The notes beneath the pieces are model-generated. The model saw only the letters and a program-made list of their open reading frames with translations. It was not told the DNA's origin and made no database searches. A stretch of 64,000 nt of DNA from Campylobacter concisus (GTDB lineage: Bacteria; Campylobacterota; Campylobacteria; Campylobacterales; Campylobacteraceae): NCBI RefSeq assembly GCF_015229955.1, contig NZ_JAAKYZ010000001.1, positions 310,001 to 374,000 of the forward strand, read 5' to 3'. Below are positions 36,993 through 46,713 of this stretch, piece after piece (within the stretch, counting starts at the first letter, position 1; the number at the start of each line of letters is the position of its first letter). The position numbers and the translations under genes are program-made.

Positions 36993-38378
36993 ATGAAAAA
37001 GACACTCTTTTTAATGGTCTCAGCGCTAGCCTTTGCAAATGAAAATTTGATAGAGATCTACACGGATCAAACCATAATCACTCAAAAATTTAGTGACGCA
37101 AATAGCTCTTTTAGCGCCTTTGTGCCAGAGGGCGTACAGAGTGATAGTATCACTATAAATGGTGATTGTGACGTGAATGCTAATCTAGAAAAGATCAGTG
37201 AAGAAAATAGCCCAAGCTACATAAAATGGAAGCAAGAAGTTGCAAATTTAAGTAGCAAGCTTGAGGCACTAAAAGCAAGAGGTAGGTTTATAGAGCAAGC
37301 TTTAGTAGAAGAAAATAAAAGTAACGATGTGACAAAAAGAGCTGATGAGTTTTATAAATTTAGCCTAGATAATATCGAGAAAATTTCAGCTGCTAAAAGC
37401 GAGCTTGAAGCGCTTAAAGAAAATGAGCCAAAGAGTGAGATGGCTGGATTTTTGCAGATTGATATGAAATTTGCTTGTAGTCCAAAAGAGGCGATGCTTT
37501 CATATATGGATGACGAGGCCCCAAAGACGCTAAATGAAATTTATGCAGATACAAAAAACAAAAATATCTTGATAAAACAAGAAATTTTGCTTACCAACCC
37601 TTTTGCAAGTGATGTTAAAAATTTAAAACTAGCTATTTATCCGACCAGATATCAAAAGGCGCTTGCTCCAAGCAAGTTTTACTCTTGGTACGAGGAGAGC
37701 GAGGCGGAGGCTGATGGTTACGGCGCTTCAAAAAATATGCTAAAAACTGCGAAAGTCACTGCTGAGGTCGCTGATATGCGTGTGCAAAGAGATGAGAATG
37801 AGTTTGCCAAAATTTGGAAGATAGATGGGATAAATTTAGTAAAAGGCGAGAGCAAATATATAACTTATGATACGCAAAAAATGGATGCAAATTTTAGCGT
37901 TTTTGCTGATTTTTACGGCTCGCTAAAGGCATATAACGTAGCTAGCTTTAAGCTAAATGACGATCTAACTCCAGCTAAAACGCAGTTTTACGTTAATGGT
38001 GTGAGTGTTGGTAGTCCTAGCGAGTTTGAGATGAAAGCTAAAGATGAGCCAGTGCAGTTATTTTTAGGGCAAAACGAGCTAATCGAGCTTAAAAAAGAGC
38101 GCTTGAATAAATTTAAAAAGAGCTCGCTTCTTGGCAAGGAGCGCATAAGCGAAGAGGGCTATGAGATAAGTGTCAAAAATAACTCAAGCAAGAGCGTTGA
38201 TGTCACCTTGGTGGAGCGCGTGCCAGTATCTGCTGATGAGGCGGTAAAGGTCGAGATAAAGGGCTTTGATAAAAAAGATATCAGCAAAGATGGCAAGGTG
38301 GAGCTTAAATTTAGCCTTGCGCCAAAAGAGGAATTTAAAAAAGAGTACTCTTATAAGATCAAAAAGCCAAAAATTTAG
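36993..38378 (+). CDS. Exported DUF4139-type protein
   Basis: About 461 residues from the ATG at 36993 (AAAAGGGAAAAAT upstream). The signal peptide is MKKTLFLMVSALAFA. A coiled-coil segment (WKQEVANLSSKLEALKARG and following) occupies about 85-140. A long beta-rich region follows with EILLTNPFASDVKN and a C-terminal SYKIKKPKI. This resembles DUF4139 / mucoidy-inhibitor-like proteins. A periplasmic or outer-membrane-facing role is likely; function is unknown. Divergent from rpiB. Confidence 0.75.
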   Translation: MKKTLFLMVSALAFANENLIEIYTDQTIITQKFSDANSSFSAFVPEGVQSDSITINGDCDVNANLEKISEENSPSYIKWKQEVANLSSKLEALKARGRFIEQALVEENKSNDVTKRADEFYKFSLDNIEKISAAKSELEALKENEPKSEMAGFLQIDMKFACSPKEAMLSYMDDEAPKTLNEIYADTKNKNILIKQEILLTNPFASDVKNLKLAIYPTRYQKALAPSKFYSWYEESEAEADGYGASKNMLKTAKVTAEVADMRVQRDENEFAKIWKIDGINLVKGESKYITYDTQKMDANFSVFADFYGSLKAYNVASFKLNDDLTPAKTQFYVNGVSVGSPSEFEMKAKDEPVQLFLGQNELIELKKERLNKFKKSSLLGKERISEEGYEISVKNNSSKSVDVTLVERVPVSADEAVKVEIKGFDKKDISKDGKVELKFSLAPKEEFKKEYSYKIKKPKI

Positions 38379-38398
38379 AGCAAATTTGCTCTAAATTT
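38371..38398. terminator. Bidirectional terminator spanning two stop codons
   Basis: A perfect palindrome with arms AAATTTAGAGC / GCTCTAAATTT around AAATTT. The left arm contains the TAG stop of the DUF4139 gene. The right end reaches the TAA of the leftward protease gene. It is placed to end both convergent transcripts. Confidence 0.8.
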
Positions 38399-39056
38399 AG
38401 CCATTTATAAAGGCACTTGCGATATCTAAAACGTATCTTGTTGGATAAAAGATAGTATCTTTTAACGGCGAAACAAGGATGATAATAAGGATGACAAAGC
38501 CATATCTTGAGATGCCCTCAAGCTTTTCAGCCAGTGCGTGAAAGCCAAAATTTCTAAGTGCGTACTCGAGCGCGTGAAAGCCGTCAAGTGGCGGGATCGG
38601 ATAGAGGTTGAAGCTGGCTAACATCAAATTTAAAAGCGCAAGCGTAAATAAAAACTGAAGTAAAATTTCAAAGGTTTCTATATTTAATAAAGCCTTTAAC
38701 ACAAAAAGCGATAAGACACCCAAGATGATGTTGTAACAGATGCCAGCTAGACTTACGTAGATAGCTGCCTTGTAGCCGCCATTTCGCACGACTGTGTAGG
38801 TATTTACAGGCACTGGTTTTGCCCAGCCAAACATCATACCAGTGCTTAGATAAAGTACTAGTGGCACGATGATAGTGCCAACTGGGTCAATATGTTTTAT
38901 AGGATTTATGCTAAGTCTGCCAAGATTTTTTGCTGTGTTATCGCCAAATTTATAAGCGACATAGCCATGGGCGATCTCGTGACCGACGATGGCGATTATT
39001 AAAGAGATGACGATAGTGGCGACTTTAACTATGTCTATGTTATCAATGAAGCCCAT
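38397..39056 (-). CDS. Site-2 protease-type membrane metallopeptidase (M50)
   Basis: A 219-residue polytopic protein. The zinc motif VGHEIAHGYVAYKFGD is near residue 26, and the second site is NLYPIPPLDGFHALEYAL (NxxPxxPLDG-like) near residue 160. Five or six hydrophobic segments put both inside the membrane. It belongs to the short M50 group without a PDZ domain. Members cut membrane proteins or signal-peptide remnants. It overlaps lepB by 14 bases, so it probably works with or beside signal peptidase; that is inference. Confidence 0.92.
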   Translation of the reverse strand: MGFIDNIDIVKVATIVISLIIAIVGHEIAHGYVAYKFGDNTAKNLGRLSINPIKHIDPVGTIIVPLVLYLSTGMMFGWAKPVPVNTYTVVRNGGYKAAIYVSLAGICYNIILGVLSLFVLKALLNIETFEILLQFLFTLALLNLMLASFNLYPIPPLDGFHALEYALRNFGFHALAEKLEGISRYGFVILIIILVSPLKDTIFYPTRYVLDIASAFING

Positions 39057-39948
39057 CTACTTCGCCTTCTTTTAGAGCTTGTTTTGTAAAAAACTCATCG
39101 TTTTCTATCGTATCTACAAAGCGTCCGATACGCTCCCAGCGCACATTGTAGTTATTATCCCAGCTAAAATATATAAACCAAGGCTCTCCGACTATGTCCT
39201 TGTAAGCCACGCTTCCCCAAAAACGGCTATCATTTGAGTGATCGCGGTTGTCGCCTATCATGAAGTATTCGTCTTTTGGCACTTTTACATAAAATGCATT
39301 AAGGTTAAAATTTGGATTTTGCGGTAGTGAGCTAATGGACACTGGCTTCATAAAAACACTATCTTTGTTTGTATTTAGCATGAAAATCATCTGCTCAAAT
39401 AAATTTACATTTTCATCGTAGTGGATGCCGCTAAATCTATATGGCTCTTTTATAAAAAGCTTGCCATCAAGCTCGGCTATATCGCTACATGAGTAGCCAA
39501 ATTTGCTCTCTTTGCCGTTTAAATTTTCACGGCAGTTTGCCTTTATAAAATCATCTCCCTCTTTTGGACGCAAATACAAGGCTTTTTCGGTAAATACTAT
39601 CTCATCTTCGCTAGTTGCAAAGCAGCGCTTTACAAAGTGAGTTTTCTCATCGTTTGGATAGCGAAATACGACTATGTCACCCCTTGCAGGACTGTCGCCT
39701 GTGATGAGGTGACCATTGTCATTTAGCTCAGGTAAAATTTTCACCTCAAGCCATGGAATTCTTGGTGTTGGTATACCATAAACAAATTTTTTGGCGAATA
39801 AAAAATCACCAACCAAAAGCGTGTTTTTCATCGAACCAGACGGGATCACAAAGGCTTGAGCTATGAAAAATATAACAAAAAGTACGATGATGACCGTGCC
39901 TGTCCAGCTTGAGCAAAAGTCATAAAATTTAGTAAAAAATTTTTTCAT
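39043..39948 (-). CDS. lepB: Signal peptidase I
   Basis: A 301-residue inner-membrane serine protease that removes export signal peptides. An N-terminal anchor (TVIIVLFVIFFIAQAFVI) is followed by the catalytic serine in PSGSMKNTLLVGDF and the catalytic lysine region FRYPNDEKTHFVKRCFA. The C-terminal box is GDNRDHSNDSRFWG. A large insert between Lys and the last box makes it longer than many homologues. Between folD and the site-2 protease in one operon. Confidence 0.96.
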   Translation of the reverse strand: MKKFFTKFYDFCSSWTGTVIIVLFVIFFIAQAFVIPSGSMKNTLLVGDFLFAKKFVYGIPTPRIPWLEVKILPELNDNGHLITGDSPARGDIVVFRYPNDEKTHFVKRCFATSEDEIVFTEKALYLRPKEGDDFIKANCRENLNGKESKFGYSCSDIAELDGKLFIKEPYRFSGIHYDENVNLFEQMIFMLNTNKDSVFMKPVSISSLPQNPNFNLNAFYVKVPKDEYFMIGDNRDHSNDSRFWGSVAYKDIVGEPWFIYFSWDNNYNVRWERIGRFVDTIENDEFFTKQALKEGEVDGLH

Positions 39949-39950
39949 TA

Positions 39951-40811
39951 TTACGCTCTTTTGTGGCTAGCTATCTTAGCTTGGGCTGCAAGGATTGTGT
40001 TATTTAAAAGCATCGCAATCGTCATCGGACCCACGCCTCCAGGAACTGGCGTGATGTATGAGCATTTTGGTGCGACCTCGTCAAAGTCCACATCGCCTAC
40101 AAGTCTGCCATCATCAAGTCTATTTATGCCCACATCAACGACTACTGCGCCATCTTTTACCATGTCAGCCTTTAAGAAAAATGGCTTACCGATGGCTGCG
40201 ACGATGAGGTCAGCATTTTTACAAATTTCTTTTAAATTTTTAGTCTTGCTGTGAGTGATCGTAACTGTTGCAGAAGCGTTTAGGAGTAAATTTGCCATAG
40301 GCTTGCCAACAATGTTGCTTCTACCGATCACCACCGCATTTAGTCCAGCCACATCAATGCCATACTCTTTTAAAATTTCCATAACTCCAAGCGGCGTACA
40401 AGGCACAAAGCCATCTAGTCCACTAACAAGTTTGCCGACATTTACAGCGTGAAAGCCATCTACGTCTTTTGCTGGATCGATCGTTGCTAAAACGGTATTT
40501 GTATCTATATGTTTTGGAAGTGGCAACTGCACCAAGATGCCGTGGATACTATCGTCTAAATTTAGCACATTTATAAGTGCTAGAAGCTCTGCTTGGGTTG
40601 TATTTTCGCTTAGACGGTGAGCTACGCTTTTTATGCCGTATTCGTTGCAGGCTTTTTCTTTGGCTCTAACGTATGTTTGAGATGCTTTATCTTCGCCTAC
40701 TAAGATAACAGCTAGGGTTGGCTCTATGCCAAATTTTTTTAGTTCTTCAGCTCTTACTTTTACGCTTTCTTTGACCTTTAAAGATACGGCTTTGCCGTCT
40801 AAAATTTTCAT
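39951..40811 (-). CDS. folD: Bifunctional methylene-THF dehydrogenase / cyclohydrolase
   Basis: A 286-residue one-carbon-pathway enzyme. The catalytic region has [15 protein letters not shown] with the key Tyr and Lys, VQLPLPKHI and [16 protein letters not shown]. The NADP-binding part has [18 protein letters not shown], and [15 protein letters not shown] is the C-terminal signature. First gene of the folD-lepB-protease operon, two bases before lepB; TAAGGATCC precedes the ATG. Confidence 0.97.
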   Translation of the reverse strand: MKILDGKAVSLKVKESVKVRAEELKKFGIEPTLAVILVGEDKASQTYVRAKEKACNEYGIKSVAHRLSENTTQAELLALINVLNLDDSIHGILVQLPLPKHIDTNTVLATIDPAKDVDGFHAVNVGKLVSGLDGFVPCTPLGVMEILKEYGIDVAGLNAVVIGRSNIVGKPMANLLLNASATVTITHSKTKNLKEICKNADLIVAAIGKPFFLKADMVKDGAVVVDVGINRLDDGRLVGDVDFDEVAPKCSYITPVPGGVGPMTIAMLLNNTILAAQAKIASHKRA

Positions 40812-40894
40812 ATTGGATCCTTATTTAAAAGCTTTTTTAATCACAAGGGTGGTATCATACCTAAAATTAAATTAAAATTTTTAAAGAGAGGTTT

Positions 40895-41497
40895 ATGCGG
40901 TCTGTTTTTTTGATTTTGCTTTTTTGCGTGGCGATTTTTGGTGCTGATTTTATCACAAAGACCGAATATGCCAAAATGCTCTACCTAAATCCACGTGGCA
41001 TAGGATGCGATAAATGTCACGGCGCAAAGGGTGAGGGCAGTCTAATCTCCAAATACAAACACTTTGACAAAAAGGCAAACAAAACGGTTGACGATGAGCT
41101 TAGAGCGCCAAAGATAAATGATATAGAATTTGAAAGCTTTAAAGCCGCTTTAACTAAGCCAAAAGGCGTCATGCCAAGCTATTTTTTGACAGATGAAGAG
41201 ACAACGATTCTTTATGAGTACATTACAAATAAGATAAATACTCCTTTAAAAGCAGCAAAAGCGCAAAATTTAAGTAGGCCAGTTTCCACTGATACGACGC
41301 AAAAACAGCCAGAGCAATCTGCCAAAGTCGCCCCTGCTACAAAACCAGCAGAGCCAGCTAAAACTACCACAGCTAAGCTAGCTGAGCCAGCAAAAGCTGC
41401 TACACCAGTGGTAAAAACACCGACTAAACCAGCTACAAACCCAAAAGATAATCAAAAGACAAATTTAAAAACACAAAATCAAAAGGATAAAAAATGA
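40895..41497 (+). CDS. Periplasmic monohaem cytochrome c with low-complexity tail
   Basis: A 200-residue exported protein. The signal peptide is [18 protein letters not shown]. One haem site, [13 protein letters not shown], is near residue 43, and a distal Met candidate lies in [13 protein letters not shown], so the folded cytochrome covers about residues 20-115. The last 80 residues are a Pro/Ala/Lys/Thr-rich repeat-like tail ([20 protein letters not shown]), which could span the periplasm or bind the wall. Four-base overlap with hemL; the redox partner is unknown. Confidence 0.85.
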   Translation: MRSVFLILLFCVAIFGADFITKTEYAKMLYLNPRGIGCDKCHGAKGEGSLISKYKHFDKKANKTVDDELRAPKINDIEFESFKAALTKPKGVMPSYFLTDEETTILYEYITNKINTPLKAAKAQNLSRPVSTDTTQKQPEQSAKVAPATKPAEPAKTTTAKLAEPAKAATPVVKTPTKPATNPKDNQKTNLKTQNQKDKK

Positions 41498-42777
41498 CAA
41501 ATAAAGAGGCATTTAGTGAAGCTAAAAAATATATCCCAGGCGGCGTAAATTCACCTGTTCGTGCATTTGGTAGTGTTGGTGGTGAGCCTGTAATGATCGA
41601 TCACGCCAAGGGAGCTTATCTATACGACGTCGAGGGTAAAAAATACCTTGACTTCATCCAAAGCTGGGGTCCGCTCATATTTGGCCACTGCGACAAAGAT
41701 ATCGAAGAGGCGATCATCTCTGCTGTAAAACAAGGCTTATCTTACGGCGCTCCCTCTCCAAAAGAGACCGCTCTAGCAAAGCTAATATGTGATGAGTTTA
41801 AACAAATAGATAAAATTCGCTTCGTAAGCTCTGGCACAGAGGCCACTATGAGCGCGATAAGAGTGGCTAGAGGATATGCCAAAAAAGACGGACTTATAAA
41901 ATTTGAAGGCTGCTACCACGGACACAGCGACGCACTTCTTATCAAAGCAGGAAGCGGTGCAACGACATACGGCAACGCTTCAAGCAGCGGCGTACCACAA
42001 GATGTTGTGAAAAACACCTATTTGGCAGTTTATAACGATATAGAAAGCGTAAAAGCCATTTTTGAAAATAATAAAGACAAAATCGGCGTCGTCATAATCG
42101 AGCCAATCGCAGGAAATATGGGGCTTGTGCCAGCTGATAAGAAATTTTTAGAGGAGCTTAGAGCGCTTTGCGATAAATTTGGCGCTGTGCTTATCCTTGA
42201 TGAGGTTATGAGTGGCTTTAGAGCCTCACGCCTCGGCTCATATCCATTTCACGAAGTGGATGCTGATCTTATCACATTTGGCAAGGTTATAGGCGGAGGC
42301 ATGAACGTCGCTGCATTTGGTGGCAAGGCTGAGATAATGGACTGCTTAAGCCCAGATGGAGCTGTCTATCAAGCAGGTACGCTAAGTGGCAACCCGGTGG
42401 CGATGAGTGCTGGCATAGCAGCTATTTCAAAGATAAATAGTGATCTAAATTTATACGCTAGACTCGAAAAACTTGCCACAAAACTGATGGCTGGCTTTAA
42501 AGAAGCTGCAAAAAGCGCTGGCATCACTATCCAAACTGAGGTTCGTGGCTCGATGTTTGGCTACTTTTTTACAGATCACGTGGTAAAAAACTACGATGAT
42601 GCGCTAAAGAGCGACACAAAGCTCTTTGCTAAATTTCACCAAGCGATGCTTAAGCGTGGAATTTATCTAGCGCCAAGTCAGTTTGAGACTGGATTTGTCT
42701 GCGATGCGATGAGCGAAGCTGATATCGATCTAGCGGTAAGCGCAGCTAAAGAGGCGTTTTTGGAGATAAAAGCCTAA
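41494..42777 (+). CDS. hemL: Glutamate-1-semialdehyde 2,1-aminomutase
   Basis: A 427-residue PLP enzyme making 5-aminolevulinate in the C5 haem pathway. N-terminal [18 protein letters not shown], then [35 protein letters not shown], and the PLP lysine in [17 protein letters not shown] are all diagnostic. [11 protein letters not shown] follows. Overlaps the cytochrome gene by four bases (ATGA) and touches the AtpZ-like gene, fitting a shared transcript with a haem protein. Confidence 0.97.
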   Translation: MTNKEAFSEAKKYIPGGVNSPVRAFGSVGGEPVMIDHAKGAYLYDVEGKKYLDFIQSWGPLIFGHCDKDIEEAIISAVKQGLSYGAPSPKETALAKLICDEFKQIDKIRFVSSGTEATMSAIRVARGYAKKDGLIKFEGCYHGHSDALLIKAGSGATTYGNASSSGVPQDVVKNTYLAVYNDIESVKAIFENNKDKIGVVIIEPIAGNMGLVPADKKFLEELRALCDKFGAVLILDEVMSGFRASRLGSYPFHEVDADLITFGKVIGGGMNVAAFGGKAEIMDCLSPDGAVYQAGTLSGNPVAMSAGIAAISKINSDLNLYARLEKLATKLMAGFKEAAKSAGITIQTEVRGSMFGYFFTDHVVKNYDDALKSDTKLFAKFHQAMLKRGIYLAPSQFETGFVCDAMSEADIDLAVSAAKEAFLEIKA

Positions 42778-43058
42778 TGGCAAAATTTAAGATAAAAGAT
42801 ATCGTAGCAGGTGCTGAGCAGCTAAGCCTTGGCGTTTCAATCGTTGTTGCGATCTTGCTTGGCACTGGACTAGGGTATTTTATAAAAAAGGCTACAAATT
42901 TCACGCCAGCTCTTTGGATGGGCTTTGCTATCGGCATCGCAGCTGCTATTTTAAACGTCTATAAAGCTTACAAAGCACAGATAAAAAGCCTAGATGAGCT
43001 AAAAGATGAAAGCAGATACAAAGGCTACACAAAAGACGATGATGACGAGGACGATTAG
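42777..43058 (+). CDS. AtpZ/AtpI-like small membrane protein
   Basis: 93 residues with two transmembrane segments (GVSIVVAILLGTGLGYFIK and ALWMGFAIGIAAAILNVYKA) around a short loop, then an acidic tail (KDDDDEDD). This matches the AtpZ/AtpI family, thought to help assemble the F-type ATP synthase ring or carry magnesium. Its start overlaps the hemL stop (TAATG). No other atp genes are nearby in this window. Confidence 0.75.
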   Translation: MAKFKIKDIVAGAEQLSLGVSIVVAILLGTGLGYFIKKATNFTPALWMGFAIGIAAAILNVYKAYKAQIKSLDELKDESRYKGYTKDDDDEDD

Positions 43059-43566
43059 CAAGCTTTTTATTTGCTACTTTGCGCTTTGGCTAGCTCTTAG
43101 CGTGGTTGGTAAATTTATATCAAATCAATTTTTTATAAGCTCACAAATTTCATTTTTTGCCTCGCTTATCATCCTAACGGCTAGTTTTTTTGCCTATAAA
43201 AACCGCATAAATTCTCGGCTAGAAAATGCTAGAGATGAAATTTTAGCCAAGATAGAAGAAGAGGACGAAGAGGATGAAGAAATTTTGCCTGAGAGAGAGG
43301 CAAAAGAATTTAGCCTAAAAGAAGAAAAAGCAAGGCTAAAAAAGCAGAGATTTTCATTTAAAGATAAAAGTTTCGCAGCAGCCTTTATGCCTTACCGCTT
43401 AGTGGCTTATGCGATACTTTTTTTTGGATTTATTTTTTTAAAAAATGAAAATTTACTAAACGTGCCTGGCTTTTTGGTGGGGCTTGCTCCGATGCCTATT
43501 GGTGCATTTGTTTTTGGGCTTATGGAGAATAAATTTAATACCATAAAGGATACTGATGGCAAGTAG
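43039..43566 (+). CDS. Membrane protein of unknown function
   Basis: About 175 residues. Two N-terminal hydrophobic spans (LFICYFALWLALSVV and ISFFASLIILTASFFAYK) are followed by a charged segment with EEEDEEDEEILPEREAKEF, then two more spans (YRLVAYAILFFGFIFL and GFLVGLAPMPIGAFVFGLM). The start is uncertain: ATG at 43039 or 43042, or 43006 with more overlap. It overlaps both neighbours. No family recognised; context with an MFS gene gives no clear role. Confidence 0.7.
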   Translation: MMTRTISKLFICYFALWLALSVVGKFISNQFFISSQISFFASLIILTASFFAYKNRINSRLENARDEILAKIEEEDEEDEEILPEREAKEFSLKEEKARLKKQRFSFKDKSFAAAFMPYRLVAYAILFFGFIFLKNENLLNVPGFLVGLAPMPIGAFVFGLMENKFNTIKDTDGK

Positions 43567-44800
43567 CTTTAGGATCATCCGCTCGATGGGACCGCTATTT
43601 TTGGGCATGAGTTTACTTTTTATCGGAAATGGCCTAGTCATCGCATCTTGCAGCGCACTTCTTAAACAAAACGGAGTGGGCGAGCTAGAGATTGGATTAA
43701 TCAATACAGGCTTTTTTGTGGGTGCGTTAATTAGCACCATTACAGCTCACAGAGTCATCTCAACTACTGGCCACATCAGAGCATTTGCCATCTTTTCAGC
43801 CATTTTTGCAGTCTCAGCTATGCTTCATGCGGTAAATCAAAATTTAGTATTCTGGGCGATCTTGCGTGCATTTTTGGGATATTGCTACTACGCGCTTTTG
43901 ATGGTTATAGAAAGCTGGCTAAATGCAAAAATTCCAAACAAAATAAGATCTCGTGTGATAGCCTTTTATGAAGGCGTTTTTTACACAAGTTTTGGACTTG
44001 GCATTTTGATCTTAGCGCTTGATCTTAAAACCTTTGAAATTTTCATCATAAGTGCAGCTTTTATCATGCTCTCAAGCATTCCATTAAATTTGATTCGTAT
44101 AAATCAGCCTCAAATCCCAGAGCGTCAGCCTATAAACATCCCAAAAATTTTTGGTATCGTCCCGCTTGCTCTTGTTGGCGCGCTCATTGCAGGCTTAGCG
44201 ATAAATGGCTTTTTTTCGATGGCAAGCCTTTTTGTTTTGCTTCAAGGATACGGCACAAAAGAGGCGTCATTTTTTATGACGGTTGCGATGATTGGAGGCT
44301 TTTTAGCTCAAGTTTTTATCGGTAGTTTCTCTGATAGATATGGCAGAAGGCCAGCTATTTTGCTTTGTAGCAGCGTGGCTTTAATAAGTGCGGTTTTGTT
44401 TTTGCTAAATGGCAAAAATTTAACGATTGAATATCTACTTTCATTCTTTTTTGGGGCTGGAATTTTTTGTACATATGGGCTTTCTTTAGCTAGAGCAAAT
44501 GATGAGATCACAGATAAAACTAAAAGCGTGCAAGTCGCACGTGCTTTGTTATTTAGCTACTCTTTGGCTTCGCTTTTCTCACCGCTTCTTATGAGCTATG
44601 CGATGAAAATTTTTGGAGCATTTGGCTTTATCTATGTTTATTTGGTGCTTTTTGCTGGACTTATTTTATTTGCACTAACGCAAAAGACAATACCACAGCA
44701 CATGAGAAAAGAGTATAACGACAGGCTCGTTGCAAGAACGGCTGGCATAGCTACTATTGAGCAAAATGGAAATTTTGCCGATAGAAAAAATAAAAAGTAA
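43556..44800 (+). CDS. MFS transporter (YcaD/UMF-like drug or solute carrier)
   Basis: A 414-residue protein with about twelve transmembrane segments. Typical major-facilitator loop motifs are GSFSDRYGRRPA between TM8-like and TM9-like segments and LNAKIPNKIRSRVIAFYEG. The N-terminal half begins MGPLFLGMSLLFIGNGLV. The substrate is unknown; it resembles the YcaD-type group, often annotated as multidrug exporters. Overlaps the preceding membrane gene by 11 bases and lies three bases before the FliK-like gene. Confidence 0.87.
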   Translation: MASSFRIIRSMGPLFLGMSLLFIGNGLVIASCSALLKQNGVGELEIGLINTGFFVGALISTITAHRVISTTGHIRAFAIFSAIFAVSAMLHAVNQNLVFWAILRAFLGYCYYALLMVIESWLNAKIPNKIRSRVIAFYEGVFYTSFGLGILILALDLKTFEIFIISAAFIMLSSIPLNLIRINQPQIPERQPINIPKIFGIVPLALVGALIAGLAINGFFSMASLFVLLQGYGTKEASFFMTVAMIGGFLAQVFIGSFSDRYGRRPAILLCSSVALISAVLFLLNGKNLTIEYLLSFFFGAGIFCTYGLSLARANDEITDKTKSVQVARALLFSYSLASLFSPLLMSYAMKIFGAFGFIYVYLVLFAGLILFALTQKTIPQHMRKEYNDRLVARTAGIATIEQNGNFADRKNKK

Positions 44801-44803
44801 AAA

Positions 44804-46453
44804 ATGGACGTAGGAAATTCTTTGAATATATCAAATACTTCGGTTCAAACTGGACAAAATACTACTCAAAATGTGCCAGTTCGTAAAAATGAAGGCTCGC
44901 TTTTTAAAAATCAGCCAAGTGTGCAAACGCCTAGTGAGCAGAGCATTTCAGAGACACTTGATAATGTTGGAAAACTCGTTGCAAGAGTACTTGATGATCT
45001 AAAAAGTGCTTCAAGTCTTAGCAAGGCTGAACAAATTTTATCTCAGGCAAAAGATACGAAAATCGCTCCAAATTTAGCCAGTGAGCTATCAGACCTTACA
45101 AAAAGCTTAGAAGCAGAAGCAACCCAAAATGAAAGCCCTGAGATAAAGAGCTTGGCTTTAAAGCTCAAAGAATTTCTAAAGCCAATAGCCGATCTAAAAG
45201 CTGGCTCGCTCAATGATCAGATCAAAAATTCAGGTGTCATGCTTGAAGCAAATTTAAAAGATGCACTTAGCCCAGAGAAGCTTCCAAACTCGGTTCAGAA
45301 GCTACTAAGCGATATAAAAAATCTCTCAAGTGGGAATTTACTAAATCAAATTTTAACCCTAAATGATGAAAAATTAGATAATCAAAACTCTTTTTCAAAG
45401 CTTGCTTCTATACTTGAAAAAGCGAGCAATGACGCAAAAAACATTCTTGATAACTCAAACATAAAAACCCTTTTAAAAGATGTTGATAAGCTTGATAGTG
45501 TGGTTAAATTTTTAGATAAAAATTTTTCAAAAGATCAAAATGGCGAGCTAGTAAAAAATCAAATAGGCAAAATGCAAAATTTCATCTCAAATTTAAGCGA
45601 GAAAGTCGCAAGCCTAGCAAATGAAAAGCTAAATCAAAATTTTGGTTTTAGCCAAAATCACAAAGAGCTAAAAACTATCCTTGATAGCATAAAAAACGAT
45701 CTAAAAACGCTAAATAATATAGGCGATGAAGTAGGGCTTGTAAAAGCGTTTAATGAGATGAGCGATGTTTCAAAGGATGGCAGCTTGCAAGATAAGCTTC
45801 AAAGTGCGGCGAGACGTCTTGCTCATAGCCTAAGTCTTGCTGATGCTAAGGCAAGTTTGGCTAAAAATGAGCTAAGTGAGAGCAAGGCGCTTTTAAAGCA
45901 GTTAAATCTCGCTACAAATGATATAAATAACATTACGACTAAAAATAGTGGTGAAATTTCAAAGGTGCTAAGCCAAGATATAAAAAGTACGCTTTTAAAT
46001 ATCAGTGAAAAGAGTCAAAACTCACAAAGCGTAAATGCTGCAAATAAGATGATTTCACAGATTGAGATGCATCAAATGATATCAAGCCTTCAAGGCGGGA
46101 TTCAAACCTATATGCCTTATATTTGGGACGGCGTTGAGGGTGGAAATATCGCATTTAAGCAAGGCAAAAAGGATAAATTTTACGCTCAGATCGATCTGAA
46201 TTTTAAGAAATTTGGACAGATAAATGTGATGGTTGGACTTATTGATAAAAGATACATTGATCTCTCGGTAGCTACGCAAACAAATGAGTTTAAGGAGCTA
46301 ATTCTTTCAAACTCTAGTGAATTAAAACAAGCAATATCAAAGCTTGGACTCATAGTTTCAAACTTTAATATCAAAACTTTGTCAAAAGTAAAGTTAAATG
46401 ATAGATTTAAAAAATTTGGTGGCCTTGATGTGGGCTTTGATAAGAAAATTTAA
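44804..46453 (+). CDS. FliK-like protein (C-terminal Flg_hook-type domain)
   Basis: A 549-residue cytosolic protein with no signal. Residues 1-430 are a long, Ser/Asn/Lys-rich, mostly helical region, poor in aromatic residues. The last 110 residues look like the C-terminal domain of the hook-length protein FliK: KFYAQIDLNFKKFGQINVMVG, then YIDLSVATQTNEFKELI and LKQAISKLGLIVSNFNIKTL, the usual strand-strand-helix pattern. The stop and the next start share an A (TAATG); that next gene is an FlhB C-terminal paralogue. FliK binds FlhB's cytoplasmic domain to switch export substrates, so a functional pairing is a strong inference. Confidence 0.65.
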   Translation: MDVGNSLNISNTSVQTGQNTTQNVPVRKNEGSLFKNQPSVQTPSEQSISETLDNVGKLVARVLDDLKSASSLSKAEQILSQAKDTKIAPNLASELSDLTKSLEAEATQNESPEIKSLALKLKEFLKPIADLKAGSLNDQIKNSGVMLEANLKDALSPEKLPNSVQKLLSDIKNLSSGNLLNQILTLNDEKLDNQNSFSKLASILEKASNDAKNILDNSNIKTLLKDVDKLDSVVKFLDKNFSKDQNGELVKNQIGKMQNFISNLSEKVASLANEKLNQNFGFSQNHKELKTILDSIKNDLKTLNNIGDEVGLVKAFNEMSDVSKDGSLQDKLQSAARRLAHSLSLADAKASLAKNELSESKALLKQLNLATNDINNITTKNSGEISKVLSQDIKSTLLNISEKSQNSQSVNAANKMISQIEMHQMISSLQGGIQTYMPYIWDGVEGGNIAFKQGKKDKFYAQIDLNFKKFGQINVMVGLIDKRYIDLSVATQTNEFKELILSNSSELKQAISKLGLIVSNFNIKTLSKVKLNDRFKKFGGLDVGFDKKI

Positions 46454-46713
46454 TGCAAGTAAATAAGAAAAAAGCAGTAGCTCTTGGCTACAACAGATCT
46501 AAAGATAATGCTCCAAGAGTGCTGGCTAGTGGCGCTGGCGAGATAGCAAATAGAATAATTGATCTTGCAAAAGAGCATGATATACCGATCAAAGAGGATC
46601 CTGATCTTATTGAAATTTTAAGCAAGGTTGAAGTTGATCAAGAAATTCCACCAAATTTATATAAAGCTGTTGCTGAAATTTTTAGCTTTTTATATAAGAT
46701 CACAAAGAAATGA
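46453..46713 (+). CDS. flhX: FlhB cytoplasmic-domain paralogue (FlhX)
   Basis: An 86-residue protein matching the C-terminal cytoplasmic domain of FlhB after the cleavage point: KKAVALGYNRSKDNAPRVLASG, AKEHDIPIKEDPDLIEILSKV and EIPPNLYKAVAEIFSFLY. It has no membrane region and no NPTH autocleavage sequence. Such stand-alone FlhX proteins occur in Campylobacterota and can, in Helicobacter, take part in flagellar export. It overlaps the FliK-like gene by one base. Confidence 0.9.
   Translation: MQVNKKKAVALGYNRSKDNAPRVLASGAGEIANRIIDLAKEHDIPIKEDPDLIEILSKVEVDQEIPPNLYKAVAEIFSFLYKITKK

Noticed and set aside
36883-37038. A 52-codon N-terminal extension of rpiB
   Set aside because: RpiB proteins start right before the SDHAG motif. 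The extension overlaps the divergent gene's leader.
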